Below are positions 1 to 10,471 of a DNA stretch of 64,000 bases, one piece after another. Below the pieces are notes generated by a model. The model searched no databases. It had not been told where the DNA came from and worked only from the letters and a program-made list of their open reading frames with translations. Both the position numbers and the translations under genes were made by a program. How positions within the stretch are numbered: position 1 is the stretch's first letter; the number at the start of each line of letters is the position of its first letter. The stretch covers positions 4,154,001-4,218,000 of the forward strand of contig JAJQJQ010000012.1 in NCBI GenBank assembly GCA_028622995.1. Direction: 5' to 3'. This DNA is from Panagrolaimus kolymaensis (lineage: Eukaryota > Nematoda > Chromadorea > Rhabditida > Panagrolaimidae).

Positions 1-298
1 TCTTGGTTGAGATCATGCATAGAAAAATAATGAAAGCGTTCACGTTCGGGATCAAGTTTAACGTTTTCAACGTCAATCTTGTTTTCAAGATGTTGTTTGA
101 GATGCCTAAAAAAGATTGAAATGAGGTTTTTAAAGGGAGTGTTAAGGCTTTACTCTTTATCATGAACTTCATCAGTATTACCAAATTGCCGCATTTGAAT
201 ACCTGAAAGATTTGGGTTTGGATCGGATAAAGCTTTCACTAGCTTGCAATATTACCTAAAGCTAATCCAAAAAGGTAAGAGAGGATGATAAGCTTCAT
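1..298 (-). CDS. MCFD2-like EF-hand secreted protein, 3' part outside window
   Basis: This is a second copy of the EF-hand gene found at 1120-2070, cut off by the left window edge. I join three exons: 298-256, 202-154 and 105-1 (open), with introns 255-203 and 153-106 that have GT-AG ends and keep frame. The start encodes a short hydrophobic signal peptide (MKLIILSYLFGLAL), followed by a segment matching the complete paralogue: a QFG motif, the HLKQHLENK helix and the FHYFSMHDLN entry into the first EF hand. By family knowledge MCFD2 is a luminal calcium-binding cofactor of the ERGIC-53/LMAN1 cargo receptor in ER-to-Golgi transport. Unlike its neighbour it lacks the Gln/Pro-rich linker. It is too short for standard ORF detection because each exon is below 50 codons. 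Function is inferred from the paralogue. Confidence 0.72.
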
Positions 299-1119
299 GA
301 TGATGGAGATATGGATTTCGGTGATCTGAAAGCGGGAAAATTTTTAATATAAAATGACGTGGCGATCGATCATCATCATCATAGGCCTACAATAGCTCAA
401 AAGTTTCCAATACAATCGACCGTTTTTTTTTGTTGTTGTTCACTCGTCGACGTTGTCTCTGTTTTCTCTTATCATAGCATCCTCAATATAAGGGAGCAAT
501 GTTTTGTCAAATATTGCTTTTTTCATGCATTTTTTCTCTCTCGCGTTTATTCCATTCATAAAAACGTTTTTCGTGAATAGCTTGAGTTCGAAGCATATTA
601 AAGAGTATTGCTTCGCTTTTGATCCTTTGATACCGTATTACCTCGATGATTCGAATAAAAACAATTTATTTTAAAACATTTAACAAAAAAAATTTAAACC
701 ATAACCATTCATGTAACAGTAATAAATTACTATTCTCTGAAGAAGAAGAAAAATTATCACAGATATTTTGAAAACAAAAAAATTAATAAACAGTAAATAT
801 TTTTTTGAACCGATGTTGTTATTGTTGATTGTTGAAGAGAGAAATTATGCAAGAAAATGAAACAACAAATCTCTAATGTTCAAATGCTTTGTTGGTGGAA
901 AGGAAGAAGGAGCAGGAGGAGGAAGAAACAAGAATTATGCTTTTTAAAAATAAATACTGAGAGAAAATAAAGAGGCAAAGGCGAAGAAATAATTTAATTA
1001 AAATAATAAGCACCCATTGATTTTGATATATTCATTGTAGCGTGGTTTGGAAGAATAACAAAAAGTGAAAGAAAGTCATGGCAGGATTTTGAAGACTTAT
1101 TAGTGGGAACTTTCACATT
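299..1119. other. Intergenic, AT-rich
   Basis: This lies between the two tandem MCFD2-like genes, both on the minus strand. It should hold the promoter of the left gene and the 3' UTR of the right one. The 73-residue open frame at 359-580 (+) starts in a His-codon run and shows no recognisable domain or splice pattern. I see no RNA gene or repeat. Confidence 0.5.
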
Positions 1120-2070
1120 TTATAAAGATTGATGGCCAACACCGCCACCACCAGCAGCACCAGCACCTGCAGCTCCTCCACCAGAAGCTTGCATTTGAGC
1201 TTGATGAACTCGAGCAGCTTCTTCACGAGCTCGTTGAGCTCGAAGAAATTCACCATAATCAATAAAACCATCGCCATTATAATCATCCTCACGAAGAATG
1301 GAATCTATCATTTGTTCCAATTCTATTTCACTTGGAAGTGGTGGAGGTTGATTAGTGTTTAAATGTTGAGGTCCAGGGTTTTCTAAAATTATTCCAAGTT
1401 AAAGAATCAAAAATGTTGCTTCAAATGAGAGGCAAACCTTGATGAAAATGAGTTATGGCTTTAATCAATTCAACTCCATCCAATCGACCATTTCGGTCTA
1501 AATCATGCATATTAAAATAATGGAATTGGAGTTGTTCAGGAGTCATACTTGATGTTGGATCAACTTTTCCTTCTAAATGTTCTTTAATATGCCTAAAAAT
1601 ATGGTCATGTTAATTAACGAGGTTTTAGAAAAGCTTTTTTTTTATTGACAGCCAAAATTATTCCAAAAAATTGCCGTTCGATCGCAGAAAATTTTTTTGG
1701 TCATTTTAATCGAAAGCCTTTATTTCCTCAGGTGCTTTATTTAAATGATGGATAAATCTAACTTACTCTGCATCTTTAACAGCTTCACCACCAAATTGTT
1801 GTTGAGCTGGTGGAGTATCAGGGTTAGCTGGAGGAGGTTGTTGTTGCTGAGGTTGTTGTTGCTGAGCTTGTTGGGCATGAGCTAAAAAAAATCATCAACC
1901 TTAATCATTATCATTCCGAAAAATTTAATATCATTTTTTTATTTATTTATTTTACCTTGATGATGAGCTTGTGGTGGCTGATTTGCATCTGCTCCAGGAA
2001 AAGAAGGATTTTGATGAGCTAATATGTTTCCACAAAAAGCTAATACCAATAACAACCCAAACCGAGACAT
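1120..2070 (-). CDS. MCFD2-like EF-hand protein (ER-Golgi cargo receptor cofactor)
   Basis: Four exons, 2070-1956, 1881-1767, 1592-1438 and 1382-1120, join in frame. The protein has a signal peptide (MSRFGLLLVLAFCGNILA), a Gln/Pro-rich linker, the QQFGGEAVKD and HIKEHLEGK helix, a first EF hand (DLDRNGRLDGVEL) and a second EF hand (DYNGDGFIDYGEF), then an Ala/Gly-rich tail. This is the layout of MCFD2, which binds LMAN1/ERGIC-53 and helps secretory cargo leave the ER. The Gln-rich linker and Gly-rich tail are longer than in vertebrates. It is divergent from syx-5, with about 490 bp between their starts, so the two may share a promoter region. A truncated paralogue follows at 1-298. Domain assignment is firm; the MCFD2 orthology is likely but not proven. 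Confidence 0.85.
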
Positions 2071-2560
2071 GGTTCTAAAAAACAATAGGGAATTATTATA
2101 AATTTTAGTGTTAAAAATTGTTGACGTCAGCTCAACAATGTAATATGTAACAACACATGCAAGAAAAGGACACGAATTTGATGAACAAGGAAAAAAAATA
2201 ATGCGCACGCATCCAATTTTTTTCCCATTGAACGCGAAAGAATTTATTCGTTGTAAAAACTTTTTCTTGCGTGGTTGCTGACTGACTTCGGTTGCTTTTT
2301 TATTATTTTTTATTCTTCCTTCGTTCGTCGACGTGTCTTTGAAACCAAACATTGTGTTTTTTTAGTGGGTTAGTATTTTTTACAAACTAAAAAACAAAAT
2401 AAAATAACATCCCATTTCTTAATCTATTTTTTTATTCCACTAACCTTCATCCTTGTGATTTTTATGGTATTTATTCTAATTTTCTTGCATTTTTTGTTTA
2501 CAAAAAGAAATTCTTTCAGGAATTCTTTCGTTGCTAACGAAAGCATAAAATTATTAGTGA
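2071..2560. promoter_or_regulatory. Shared upstream region of MCFD2-like gene and syx-5
   Basis: About 490 bp separate two divergent start codons. The sequence is AT-rich with T-runs. A TTATTAG just before the syx-5 ATG at 2561 could be a splice or trans-splice acceptor. No specific transcription-factor site can be supported. Confidence 0.35.
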
Positions 2561-4162
2561 ATGTACGATTGGGAAGATCATAGAGCTCGACGTCGACATC
2601 AACCAAATTTTACCGATCAAACTACTGTAAATTTTAATTCTGAATCTGTTGACGATAATAAAAAGCAACAACCACCAAATTCTAATCAACGCTCCCTTGG
2701 GTTTTTACCATCCTCGGATAAATTAGCTGAATTTTCGCAATATATTTCTGCACCAGCAACACAATTTTGGAATACCGCACAAGTAAGAATTCCTTTTTCT
2801 CTTTTTATTATTTTTTAAAACCACTTTCATTTTGCTTTTTCGTCGTTGATTTTATCTTCGCTTTTTTTTTTGTTTAGTTTCTCTTTTGATTCATTTTTTG
2901 ATTTCTGGATTAATTTTAGTCTATCGCCGATCAATACGCTTTTACTCCACGCGAACAAACTCCTGAACCGATTACAGGAAAGCAAGAAGTATTCGAAGAA
3001 GAAGAATTTGATCCATTTCAACTTACCGAGATGCCGTATCGTGATCGAACTGGAGAATTTAAAACAATATGTAAATCTTATGAGGTAAGAAAATTTGTTA
3101 TTAAATCGTTATTTTGGATATACTAATGTGATCGTTTTTTAGATGAAAATATTATCTAATGGACGGGTTCATAATCGAGAAGAACGTGGTAACTTGGTTG
3201 AATCATCAAAAGAATTCAATGTGAGGTCAAAGTAAGTTTTTCATTGCTCCATGGTAATATTTATAGCTGTATTATTTTCAGGCGAATCAGTCGATATCTT
3301 TCAGTAACTTGTGCAAAGATGGAAAAGCTAACTGAATTAGCTAAGAAGAAGTCATTATTTGAAGATCATACCATCGAAATTGAACGATTATCAAAAGATG
3401 TTCAAGAAGATATTACTGGGCTAAACAATCAAATCGCTGAATTGAGTAACTTGGTTCAACAACGACATGCATCAAATCAAGCAAATAATCACTCCAAATT
3501 GGTCGTCGTTGGTCTTCAATCAAAACTTGCTTCTGTTGGACAAAATTTTAAAAGTGTGCTTGATTTGAGAACACAGGTATGTTTTTATAAGCTTACAGTT
3601 GTCACTAAAGAAAATGTTGTGTTTTTAGAATCTAAAAGCAAAGAAAGGAAAACGAGAATTATATTGTCAAGCTGAACCTGTGCCGTCAAGTATGCCTAAA
3701 TCAAGAAGTAATGTATTATTTAATGATGATGCATCTGCAACTGGGGCTAATCAGAATGGTGGATCTAACTTTGTTTTGGAAATGGATCAAATGCAGTTGC
3801 AAGAACAAGTAAGTTTATCATAACAAACTTAAGCTAATTTTATGTTTTTCCATTTTTAGTCTCCACTTCTCGATAACACCGATAGCTACTATCGTGATCG
3901 TCTGGGTGCGATGGAAAGTATTGAATCAAGCATCAGTCAACTTGGTCAAATCTTCTCTCAATTAGCTCATTTGGTTCAAGAACAAGGTGAAATGATTACA
4001 AGAATTGATTCAAATGTTGAACATACGTCCATAAATGTCGAAGCTGCTCATACAGAACTTTTAAGATATTTCAATAATATTTCCAAAAATCGATGGCTGA
4101 TTATCAAAGTTTTTGGTGTTTTAATGGCATTTATTGTCTTTTTCATCGTGTTTATGGCTTAA
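2561..4162 (+). CDS. syx-5: Syntaxin-5 (Golgi t-SNARE)
   Basis: Six exons, 2561-2782, 2920-3084, 3143-3231, 3282-3576, 3629-3808 and 3860-4162, give a 417-residue protein. It carries the syntaxin-5 N-terminal domain (a REQTPEPITGKQ-like segment and RISRYLSVTCAKMEKLTELAKKKSLF), an Habc-type helical region, the SNARE helix (MESIESSISQLGQIFSQLAHLV, QEQGEMITRIDSNVEHT with the central Gln), and a C-terminal membrane anchor. By family knowledge this is the Qa-SNARE for ER-to-Golgi and intra-Golgi fusion. The sel-11 start lies only 301 bp downstream on the same strand, an operon-like spacing. From memory, the C. elegans syx-5 and sel-11 genes are also adjacent (F55A11.2 and F55A11.3); this should be checked. 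Confidence 0.95.
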
Positions 4163-4463
4163 AAGAAAGAAACATGCAAAAGAAGCCGGTGGGATGTATC
4201 ACTTGTAATACCCATGAATATGGGAAAATCTAATCTTATAAAACTTTGGGTGATGGGAATAAAATACTATACATATGTATAATCGTACTTTATTGATTGA
4301 GATTTTTATGTATTTTCTATTTGTAATTTTTTGTAAATGAAAGAAATAATAGATGCTTTATTTTGCATATTGTGTTTTTTGTCTTTTTGTTTTGGTTTTT
4401 TTTGCCATTAATTACTTTTTTGCAAACGCTTGAACTTCCTTGTTTTATCGTTTTGTGCTTTAG
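4163..4463 (+). other. syx-5 to sel-11 intercistronic region
   Basis: The 301-bp gap holds an AATAAAA polyadenylation signal near 4257 and a T-rich run ending TTTTGTGCTTTAG directly before the sel-11 ATG at 4464. That tract looks like a trans-splice acceptor. This is what a nematode operon junction would look like, but no spliced-leader data are available. Confidence 0.45.
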
Positions 4464-6630
4464 ATGGCTCCTAGAGTTACTTTGCCGCTCTTGGTTGTTA
4501 CGAGTTTTGTATGTACGACGTTGACAATTGCAAATGCTTTAGTATTGAAAAAGCAATTTTATCCTGCGGTTGTTTACATCACTAAGAATAATGTTTCATT
4601 GGCTGTAAGTTTTATTTTTTGTTATATCTTTGAATTACTTTTATTGTTTTTAGGTTATTTATGCTCAAGGAGCTGTTCTGGCATATCTTGCATTTACCAT
4701 TATTCGATACATCTTCTTTGGTCAATTACGAGCTGCTGAAGTTGAACATGCAACTGATCGTGTATGGCATGCTGTAATGGAAACATGCTTAGCATTTGCT
4801 GTATTCAGAGATGATTTCTCTCCGAAATTTGTTATTCAATTTGTAATATTATTTTTTGTGAAAGCTTTTCATTGGTTGGCAGAAGATCGAGTGGATTATA
4901 TGGAACGAAGTCCTCTGATTACTCTCGCATTTCATGCAAGAATCTTGGGAATTTCTGCGCTATTATCAGCCATCAACAGCCATTTCATTTCTTCGGCTTA
5001 TTTTTACACCATGACTAAAGGTGCAAGTGCTCAAATTGTTTTTGGTTTTGAGGTTTGTTTTACTTTTTCATGCTCTTGGCTAATAAATCAATCTTTTAGT
5101 ATGCTGTTCTTATGACAATGGTATTTCATATTATTATTAAATATCTTTTGCATACTCATGATTTACAACAAAACCATCCATGGGAAAACAAAGCTGTTTA
5201 CATGCTTTATGCTGAACTTTTCATCAGTAAGTACTTGATTTTATTTTATCATTTTTCTCACCTTTATTTTTTTTAGATTTCCTTCGATGCCTGCTTTATT
5301 GTGCCTTTTTTGCAATCATGATTAAGATTCATACATTCCCTCTGTTTGCTGTAAGACAATTCTATTTGACTATTCGATCCTTCCAAAAAGCTCTGAATGA
5401 TGTTATTAAATCTCGTCGTGCCGTTCATGCTATGAATCATCTCTTCCCTCTTGCTTCTGCTGATGAATTAACTCAAGGTGATGCAACTTGTATCATTTGT
5501 CGCGAAGAAATGACAGTTGAATCTGGAGCTAAAAAACTTCCATGTAATCATATCTTTCATCCAAATTGCCTTCGTTCTTGGTTTCAACGTCAACAAACTT
5601 GTCCCACTTGCAGAACCGATATTTTAGGTTTGTTGTTTTTGTTTATTATTTCTTTTTAACTTTTATTGTTTCAGCTCAAAGACGACCGAATATAGTTCCT
5701 GGCCAAAATGCTAATCTTGGTAATGCTGGCCTTCCTCAAATACCTCAACAGCTTCAAAATGGACAACCTATGCCACCAATTTTTGCTCAACTTTTTGGCC
5801 AATTTAATCCACAACAACAAAGAGATGCACAAAATAATCAAGCTGGTAACAATGGTCAACAACAACAAGCTCCGCCTCCTCATATATTTCCATTTATGGC
5901 TCATAATTTCGCCTTTGCTCCACCACCTTTTATGCAGCATCATCAACAACAACAAAATCAACCTCAAGGTCAAAATGGTAATGCATCAACAACTTCAATT
6001 CCACCTCCTCCACCATTTCCTGGAATGCTTCCTATGCCACCTCTTACTGGCGCTTCTCCATTTCCTTTTCCAAGACCTCCAGTTTTTGCTGGATTATCTG
6101 ATGAAGAAATTGGTCAAATGGAAGGAATGCAAAGGAATGCAGTTGAAGCAAGAATTCAAGCTCTCAATAATATTTCCGTTTTGCTTGATGCTGCAGTTTT
6201 ACAATTTCAACAATATTTAAGTGTCGCTAATGCATCAGGGTAAAGATTTTTTTAAACTTATTACAATCATTATATTTATTCTTTTAGAGTTCAAAATCTT
6301 GTTCAATTGCCTCCTCCATCACATATTCCTAATGGTGAAAGCAGCAATGCTACAGAAACACCTGAAGTTAATATTGATACAACAGCTGCGCCAAATGATG
6401 CTCCATCTTCATCAACTGTTCCTACAGCAAGCTCTTCTCAACCTTCTAATGGTCATCTTGGTAATTTAACTTCGTCTCCAAAAACTCCTTATATTGTTCC
6501 TCAACCAGCTGATGATACTAGAAATGGCGTAACAGAAGATTCTCCAACGGATGTTTCACCTGAAGAACATGAACAACAAGAAATGCTACGTCGCAGAAGG
6601 CTTCAATATTTCGATCGACAAAATAATTAG
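4464..6630 (+). CDS. sel-11: HRD1/synoviolin-type ER RING ubiquitin ligase
   Basis: Six exons, 4464-4604, 4654-5052, 5100-5226, 5277-5627, 5675-6239 and 6288-6630, give a 461-residue protein. The N-terminal half has several membrane helices. It is followed by a RING-H2 finger with the full ligand set (CIICREEM, CNHIFHPNC, CPTC) and a long Pro/Gln-rich cytosolic tail. This is the arrangement of HRD1/SYVN1, the central ligase and retrotranslocation channel of ER-associated degradation. The acidic loop and RING are well conserved; the tail is low complexity. It follows syx-5 on the same strand at operon-like spacing, and a coiled-coil gene follows 396 bp later. Confidence 0.95.
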
Positions 6631-7026
6631 ACATTTAAAATAGACTTTATTTCTTCATTTTCTTTGTATCCGGGTGTTTTTGTTTTTCTTTATAATATTT
6701 ATCATAAATTATTATTATTCTGGCACATACGTTGATAGTCTTATTTTGTAACTAAAGCGCTTTATCTTAGCCATTTTTTGTCATTTGTTTTAGTGAGATA
6801 AGCTTTGTTCTAAAAATTTATCAACGAACTGGTATCCATCTTTTTTTGTTTTTTGTAATTATTTTCTTTGATTTAATTTTAATGTGTTAATCTCGATAAA
6901 TAAATTATGTTTTTGAATGTTTACTTCGCATTGGATTTTTGAGGTTTTTATCTACCTATCTTTGGATACTTTAAAATATTTTCTCTTGCGTTTTTTAATC
7001 AACAATCTCTTTAGCTATAGCTCAAA
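6631..7026 (+). other. sel-11 3' UTR and gap to the coiled-coil gene
   Basis: The stretch is AT-rich. A polyadenylation-like AATAAATT sits near 6897-6905, and a T-rich tract with TCTTTAG precedes the next ATG at 7027. No gene or repeat is seen. It could be an operon junction. Confidence 0.4.
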
Positions 7027-7952
7027 ATGTCTAATCATGAATTAAAGAAATTTGTTGTTGATGGTAACGCAAATTCTCATGATCGTCGACTTGGCATCCT
7101 TCGAAATTTAACATGGAACCTTCCAAATCAGAAAATCAGCAAAGTGTAAGCTATTTTACGTTTGCTTCATTTAATAATTATTTTGAATAGTAGCTTGTGT
7201 AAGAAAACAGAAATTTTTATGGATCATGCTGAAATTGCCTTTCAAAAACAACTTCAAATGTATGATGCTTTTGAAGAAGATGCTAAAGAATATGATGACC
7301 AAAGTCAAGAAATGGGTAAAACCTTTGCTTGTAATAAACTTCGGTTCACTAATAAAGCTTATTTTTCAGACGATCTGATTAATCAAAAAAGAGCTGAATT
7401 AATTGCATTACAACAAAAATGGAGAGAAATTAATGCTGAAAGAATCAACAAAGAAAAAAGAGAAGCTTTAGCTCAAATAATTACTCAACTTCCATCAAGA
7501 GAAGAAAGTCAAAGGTTTTCATTTTTGTTTTAAAAATGCTATGGTTAATCAAGCAAAGGTTTTAGTGTTATTAATGAAACTCGTACACAAGAAAAGGATC
7601 TCGATGAGCGTGAAACAGCATTGAATGAAAAAGTTTGTGTCTCTCTATCAATTCTTTGGTTTTACTTATTTTTCGAATTTTAGCTTGAAGCTCGTAAAGA
7701 ACTTTTATTCCCTCTTGGTCTCAATCTTGCTATGGTTTTTGCTGAATTCAAAGGTATGTTATCTCTTTCTTTAATATCAAATATTGTTTGACTGCCATAA
7801 TTCCTACTGATAACTATAATGTTAAATTTTCAGAGGATATCCAAGCTCGTCAAAAGCGTTTACTTGAACTCAAAACTCAAAAAGAAAGCAAAAATGATGA
7901 CAAAAAAGATGGTGAAACTCCAGAACATGATACTCAAAGTCAAAAATCTTAA
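7027..7952 (+). CDS. Coiled-coil protein of unknown function
   Basis: I join six exons, 7027-7145, 7191-7330, 7370-7514, 7566-7632, 7684-7753 and 7834-7952, giving about 219 residues. I do not recognise the family. The middle is charged and helical (INQKRAELIALQQKWREINA, KEKREALAQ) and the C-terminus is Lys/Glu-rich. No membrane segment or signal peptide is visible. Intron 7331-7369 is 39 nt, a multiple of three and free of stops, so it can be removed or retained without a frame change. The second acceptor (TAGTAG at 7188-7193) is a NAGNAG type that adds or drops one residue. The upstream neighbours suggest possible co-transcription with syx-5 and sel-11. No function is assigned. Confidence 0.7.
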
Positions 7953-8108
7953 TTACATTTTGTGCTGATTGAACACGATCTCATTCTTTATTATTTTTTC
8001 TTTGTTGAATTTTTATTTTTATTGTAGAAAGTGTTTGAATAAAGTTTCGTTTGAAAATGAATATTTTTTTCTTTCACTTTTGGTTTTAGTAACTTTGGAA
8101 AAGATGAA

Positions 8109-8356
8109 TTAACAGCGGTTGCATGTTTGTGAGCATTTTTCTGTCATTAAGCTGTAGTAACTCCAATTCTTACAAAGATACGCTTTTCCTGTAAAATCAC
8201 TGGTTTGGTCGATCTCAAATAAATGCCCATCATCAGCTGCTTCGGCATCGGGTTGGCCTCGTTTGAATTCAACCAATTGTGCAACAACAAGTTCGAGGAT
8301 TCTTTTAGCTGTTCTTTCTTGAATCTGAAGAGCTCGACAAATACCCAATAAACCAC
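8109..8356 (-). pseudogene. OSM-6/IFT52 last-exon fragment fused to a ShKT-like tail
   Basis: On the minus strand an open frame begins with about 45 residues almost identical to the OSM-6 C-terminal region at 16280-16420 (RALQIQERTAKRILELVVAQ, ..EFKRGQPDAEAADDGHLF). About 150 bp of DNA are nearly the same. It then changes abruptly into a segment ending with the cysteine pattern of a ShKT module (LCKNWSYYSLMTEKC, CSQTCNRC) and a stop. No other IFT52 sequence is present. ShKT modules are common in secreted nematode proteins, so no toxin activity is implied, and the module is incomplete. I read it as a partial duplicate joined to foreign sequence. Expression is unknown, and a chimeric gene cannot be excluded. 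Confidence 0.7.
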
Positions 8357-8604
8357 AAGCTTTTTTAATCCCTGCTCGTTGTTAAATTGAAATATGGTTC
8401 TAAATTTTTATTTATCAAAATGATAAAAAATATTTACACGCTTAAATTTTTTGAAAGACTAAGTATAAAAAATCCTAACAAAATTATAAAAACCTCTCAA
8501 ATGATACATAAATTAATTCAAACACTAATCCTCTAAAACTCATTGCTATCAAATGCATAAAATCAATATAGCATAAAATATTTCTTCAAAATAAAATTTG
8601 GGTA

Positions 8605-8612
8605 CTTGATGG
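8605..8612. repeat. Outer 8-bp target duplication, left copy (CTTGATGG)
   Basis: The eight bases directly left of the left MITE match the eight bases directly right of the second MITE at 15823-15830. An 8-bp target duplication is the hAT hallmark, but here it brackets a pair of elements rather than a single one. Confidence 0.75.
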
Positions 8613-8992
8613 TAGGGATGGCTCGGGCCGGAATTTTTCAGGCCCGGCCCGGCCCGGGCCCAGCAAAATTAGGCCCGGCCCGGGCCGGCCCGGGCTTTTT
8701 ATTAAAAACTGAAATTTTTTTTAAAAATGTCTTAAATTCCAATTTTTCTCCTTTTTATTGTTATTAAACAATGATTCATCTTTTAACATATTTTTTGTAT
8801 TTTATTAATTCAATAAGTTAGGAAAAAAGTAATAGCAAAATGGTTTAAAAATCAAATATTAAAAATATTTTTTTTAAATAACAAAAAAATAAAAAACCTT
8901 GTTATTTTTTTAAAGTTTAAGCCCGGGCCGAAATTATCAGGCCCGGCCCGGGCCGGGCTTTTTCGGGCCGACTCGGCCCGATGCCATCCCTA
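8613..8992. mobile_element. hAT-type MITE, copy 1 (GGCCCG-rich arms)
   Basis: This is a 380-bp non-coding element with terminal inverted repeats TAGGGATGGC and GCCATCCCTA. GC-rich arms of repeated GGCCCG/CGGGCC units fold into hairpins around an AT-rich core. A second copy at 15458-15822 has the same core base for base by eye and a 15-bp shorter left arm. The TIR starting TAGGG and the 8-bp flanking repeat fit the hAT superfamily. It carries no transposase, so it must be mobilised in trans. Its inner flank (CTCTCCAG) leads straight into Ariadne coding sequence. Confidence 0.85.
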
Positions 8993-9942
8993 CTCTCCAG
9001 AACATAAGAAACAATATCAACGCACGGTGGTTAACTCATTTGTTGATTCCAATGAACTACTCAAATGGTGCCCAGCAGCAAATTGTGGAAAAGTTATCAA
9101 AGTTTCACATGCTGAATGTCGTGCTGTTACATGTGACTGTGGTTTAACATTTTGTTTTACTTGCTCACATGAATGGCATGAACCTGTGACCTGCAATGTT
9201 TTGAAATTTTGGTTGAAAAAATGCTCTGATGATAGTGAAACATCCAATTGGTTAAATGCTAATACAAAAGATTGTCCTCAATGTAAAGTAAGGTTTTGAA
9301 AGATTATAAGACTTGATCTAATTTTTTTCAATTTTAGGTAACTATTGAAAAAGATGGAGGCTGTAATCACATGACGTGCCGCTCTCAAACTTGCAAATTT
9401 GAATTCTGTTGGATGTGTTTAGGCCCATGGAAGCCTCATGGTTCTGGATGGTATTCATGCAATCGTTATGAAGATAAGGAAGCTAAAGATGCTCGGTCAG
9501 CTCAAGAAACATCACGTGCAGCACTTCAAAGATATTTGCATTATTATAACCGATACATCAATCATCAAAATAGCTTAAAGTTTGAAAATAAGGTAAAGTT
9601 TTCTCTAACTTTTTGTTTACTTTATATTCATTTTTCTTTTAGTTACAAGAACAAATCAAGATCAAGATGCAACAAATGCAGAATTACAATTTTACATGGG
9701 TCGAAACACAATTTTTAACTAATGCTGTTACGGTGTTGAGCCGATGTCGTCGAACTTTAATGTATACTTATGCATTTGCTTATTACTTAAAACCAAGTAA
9801 TGCAACAACTATCTTCGAAAATAATCAAAGTGATTTGGAAATAGCAACTGAACAACTTTCTGAAAAGCTCGAACGTGAATTAGATATTGAAAAAGATGAT
9901 TTGGTTAAAATAAAGCAAGATGTAAGTAACTTTTTTTGTTAA
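8993..9942 (+). pseudogene. Ariadne-1-like RBR ubiquitin ligase fragment, truncated at both ends
   Basis: The sequence starts, in frame, right at the MITE boundary inside the Ariadne protein (SPEHKKQYQR, VVNSFVDSNELLKWCPAANC). It contains the IBR zinc-binding region, the RING2 domain with its catalytic cysteine context ([25 protein letters not shown]) and most of the C-terminal Ariadne domain. Exons are about 8993-9288, 9339-9592, 9644-9920. RING1 and the UBA-like domain are missing on the left. The final Ariadne exon is missing after the donor at 9921. Every visible exon is open without frameshifts, so the fragment looks young. Without RING1 it cannot recruit an E2 enzyme, so I treat it as non-functional. 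Confidence 0.85.
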
Positions 9943-10471
9943 CTGTAAAAGCAATTAATGCTTGATTTGTTATTTCTTCTAACGTGAATAAATTTAAGCA
10001 GCAAAAAATAAAGGAAGATGTGCATGACAAATAACAATATTTAGCTTATGTTGTTATCATCTAAAACAACCAATTTTCGAAGTGAAAATTAGACCATTTA
10101 CCAAAAAAAAGAGTAGGCTGATTGAGAAACTTCAAGTTGATAAGTATATGTTGATTGAGCACCATCACAAAAATCCGAAGCCACTCCTACTATACTAATT
10201 ACTATTGTTCCATTAGGTTTTAAACTTTCTTATTTACCCTTTTTACTATTCATTCCTTGTTTATTTCAAAAATGCTTTCAATACAATTTTAAACAAGATT
10301 ATTTTTTTGTTTTACTAAGAAGCAAAACATTCCAAAAATTATTTTGTACAGCTCTTAGTTGCTGTTTTGATTAAATTAATCAAAACAGCTTAAGCTCCTT
10401 CGCCACGTCAAGGCGGCTGTACTTTGAAGGAGAAAAGGGCTTTCGCCCCCACCAGTTAACAGGTGTATCCG
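9943..10471. other. Non-coding gap with a 29-bp palindrome
   Basis: No gene is seen. The segment 10361-10389 is a palindrome with two 14-bp arms (GCTGTTTTGATTAA and its complement) around one central A. It sits 83 bp before the minisatellite and may mark the end of an unrecognised element. Confidence 0.5.

Noticed and set aside
8613..8992. CpG island or promoter from the GC-rich block
   Set aside because: The block has inverted-repeat ends and a near-identical second copy, so it is a mobile element.
8993..9942. Functional Ariadne gene
   Set aside because: RING1, the N-terminal region and the last exon are absent and the left edge coincides with the MITE boundary.
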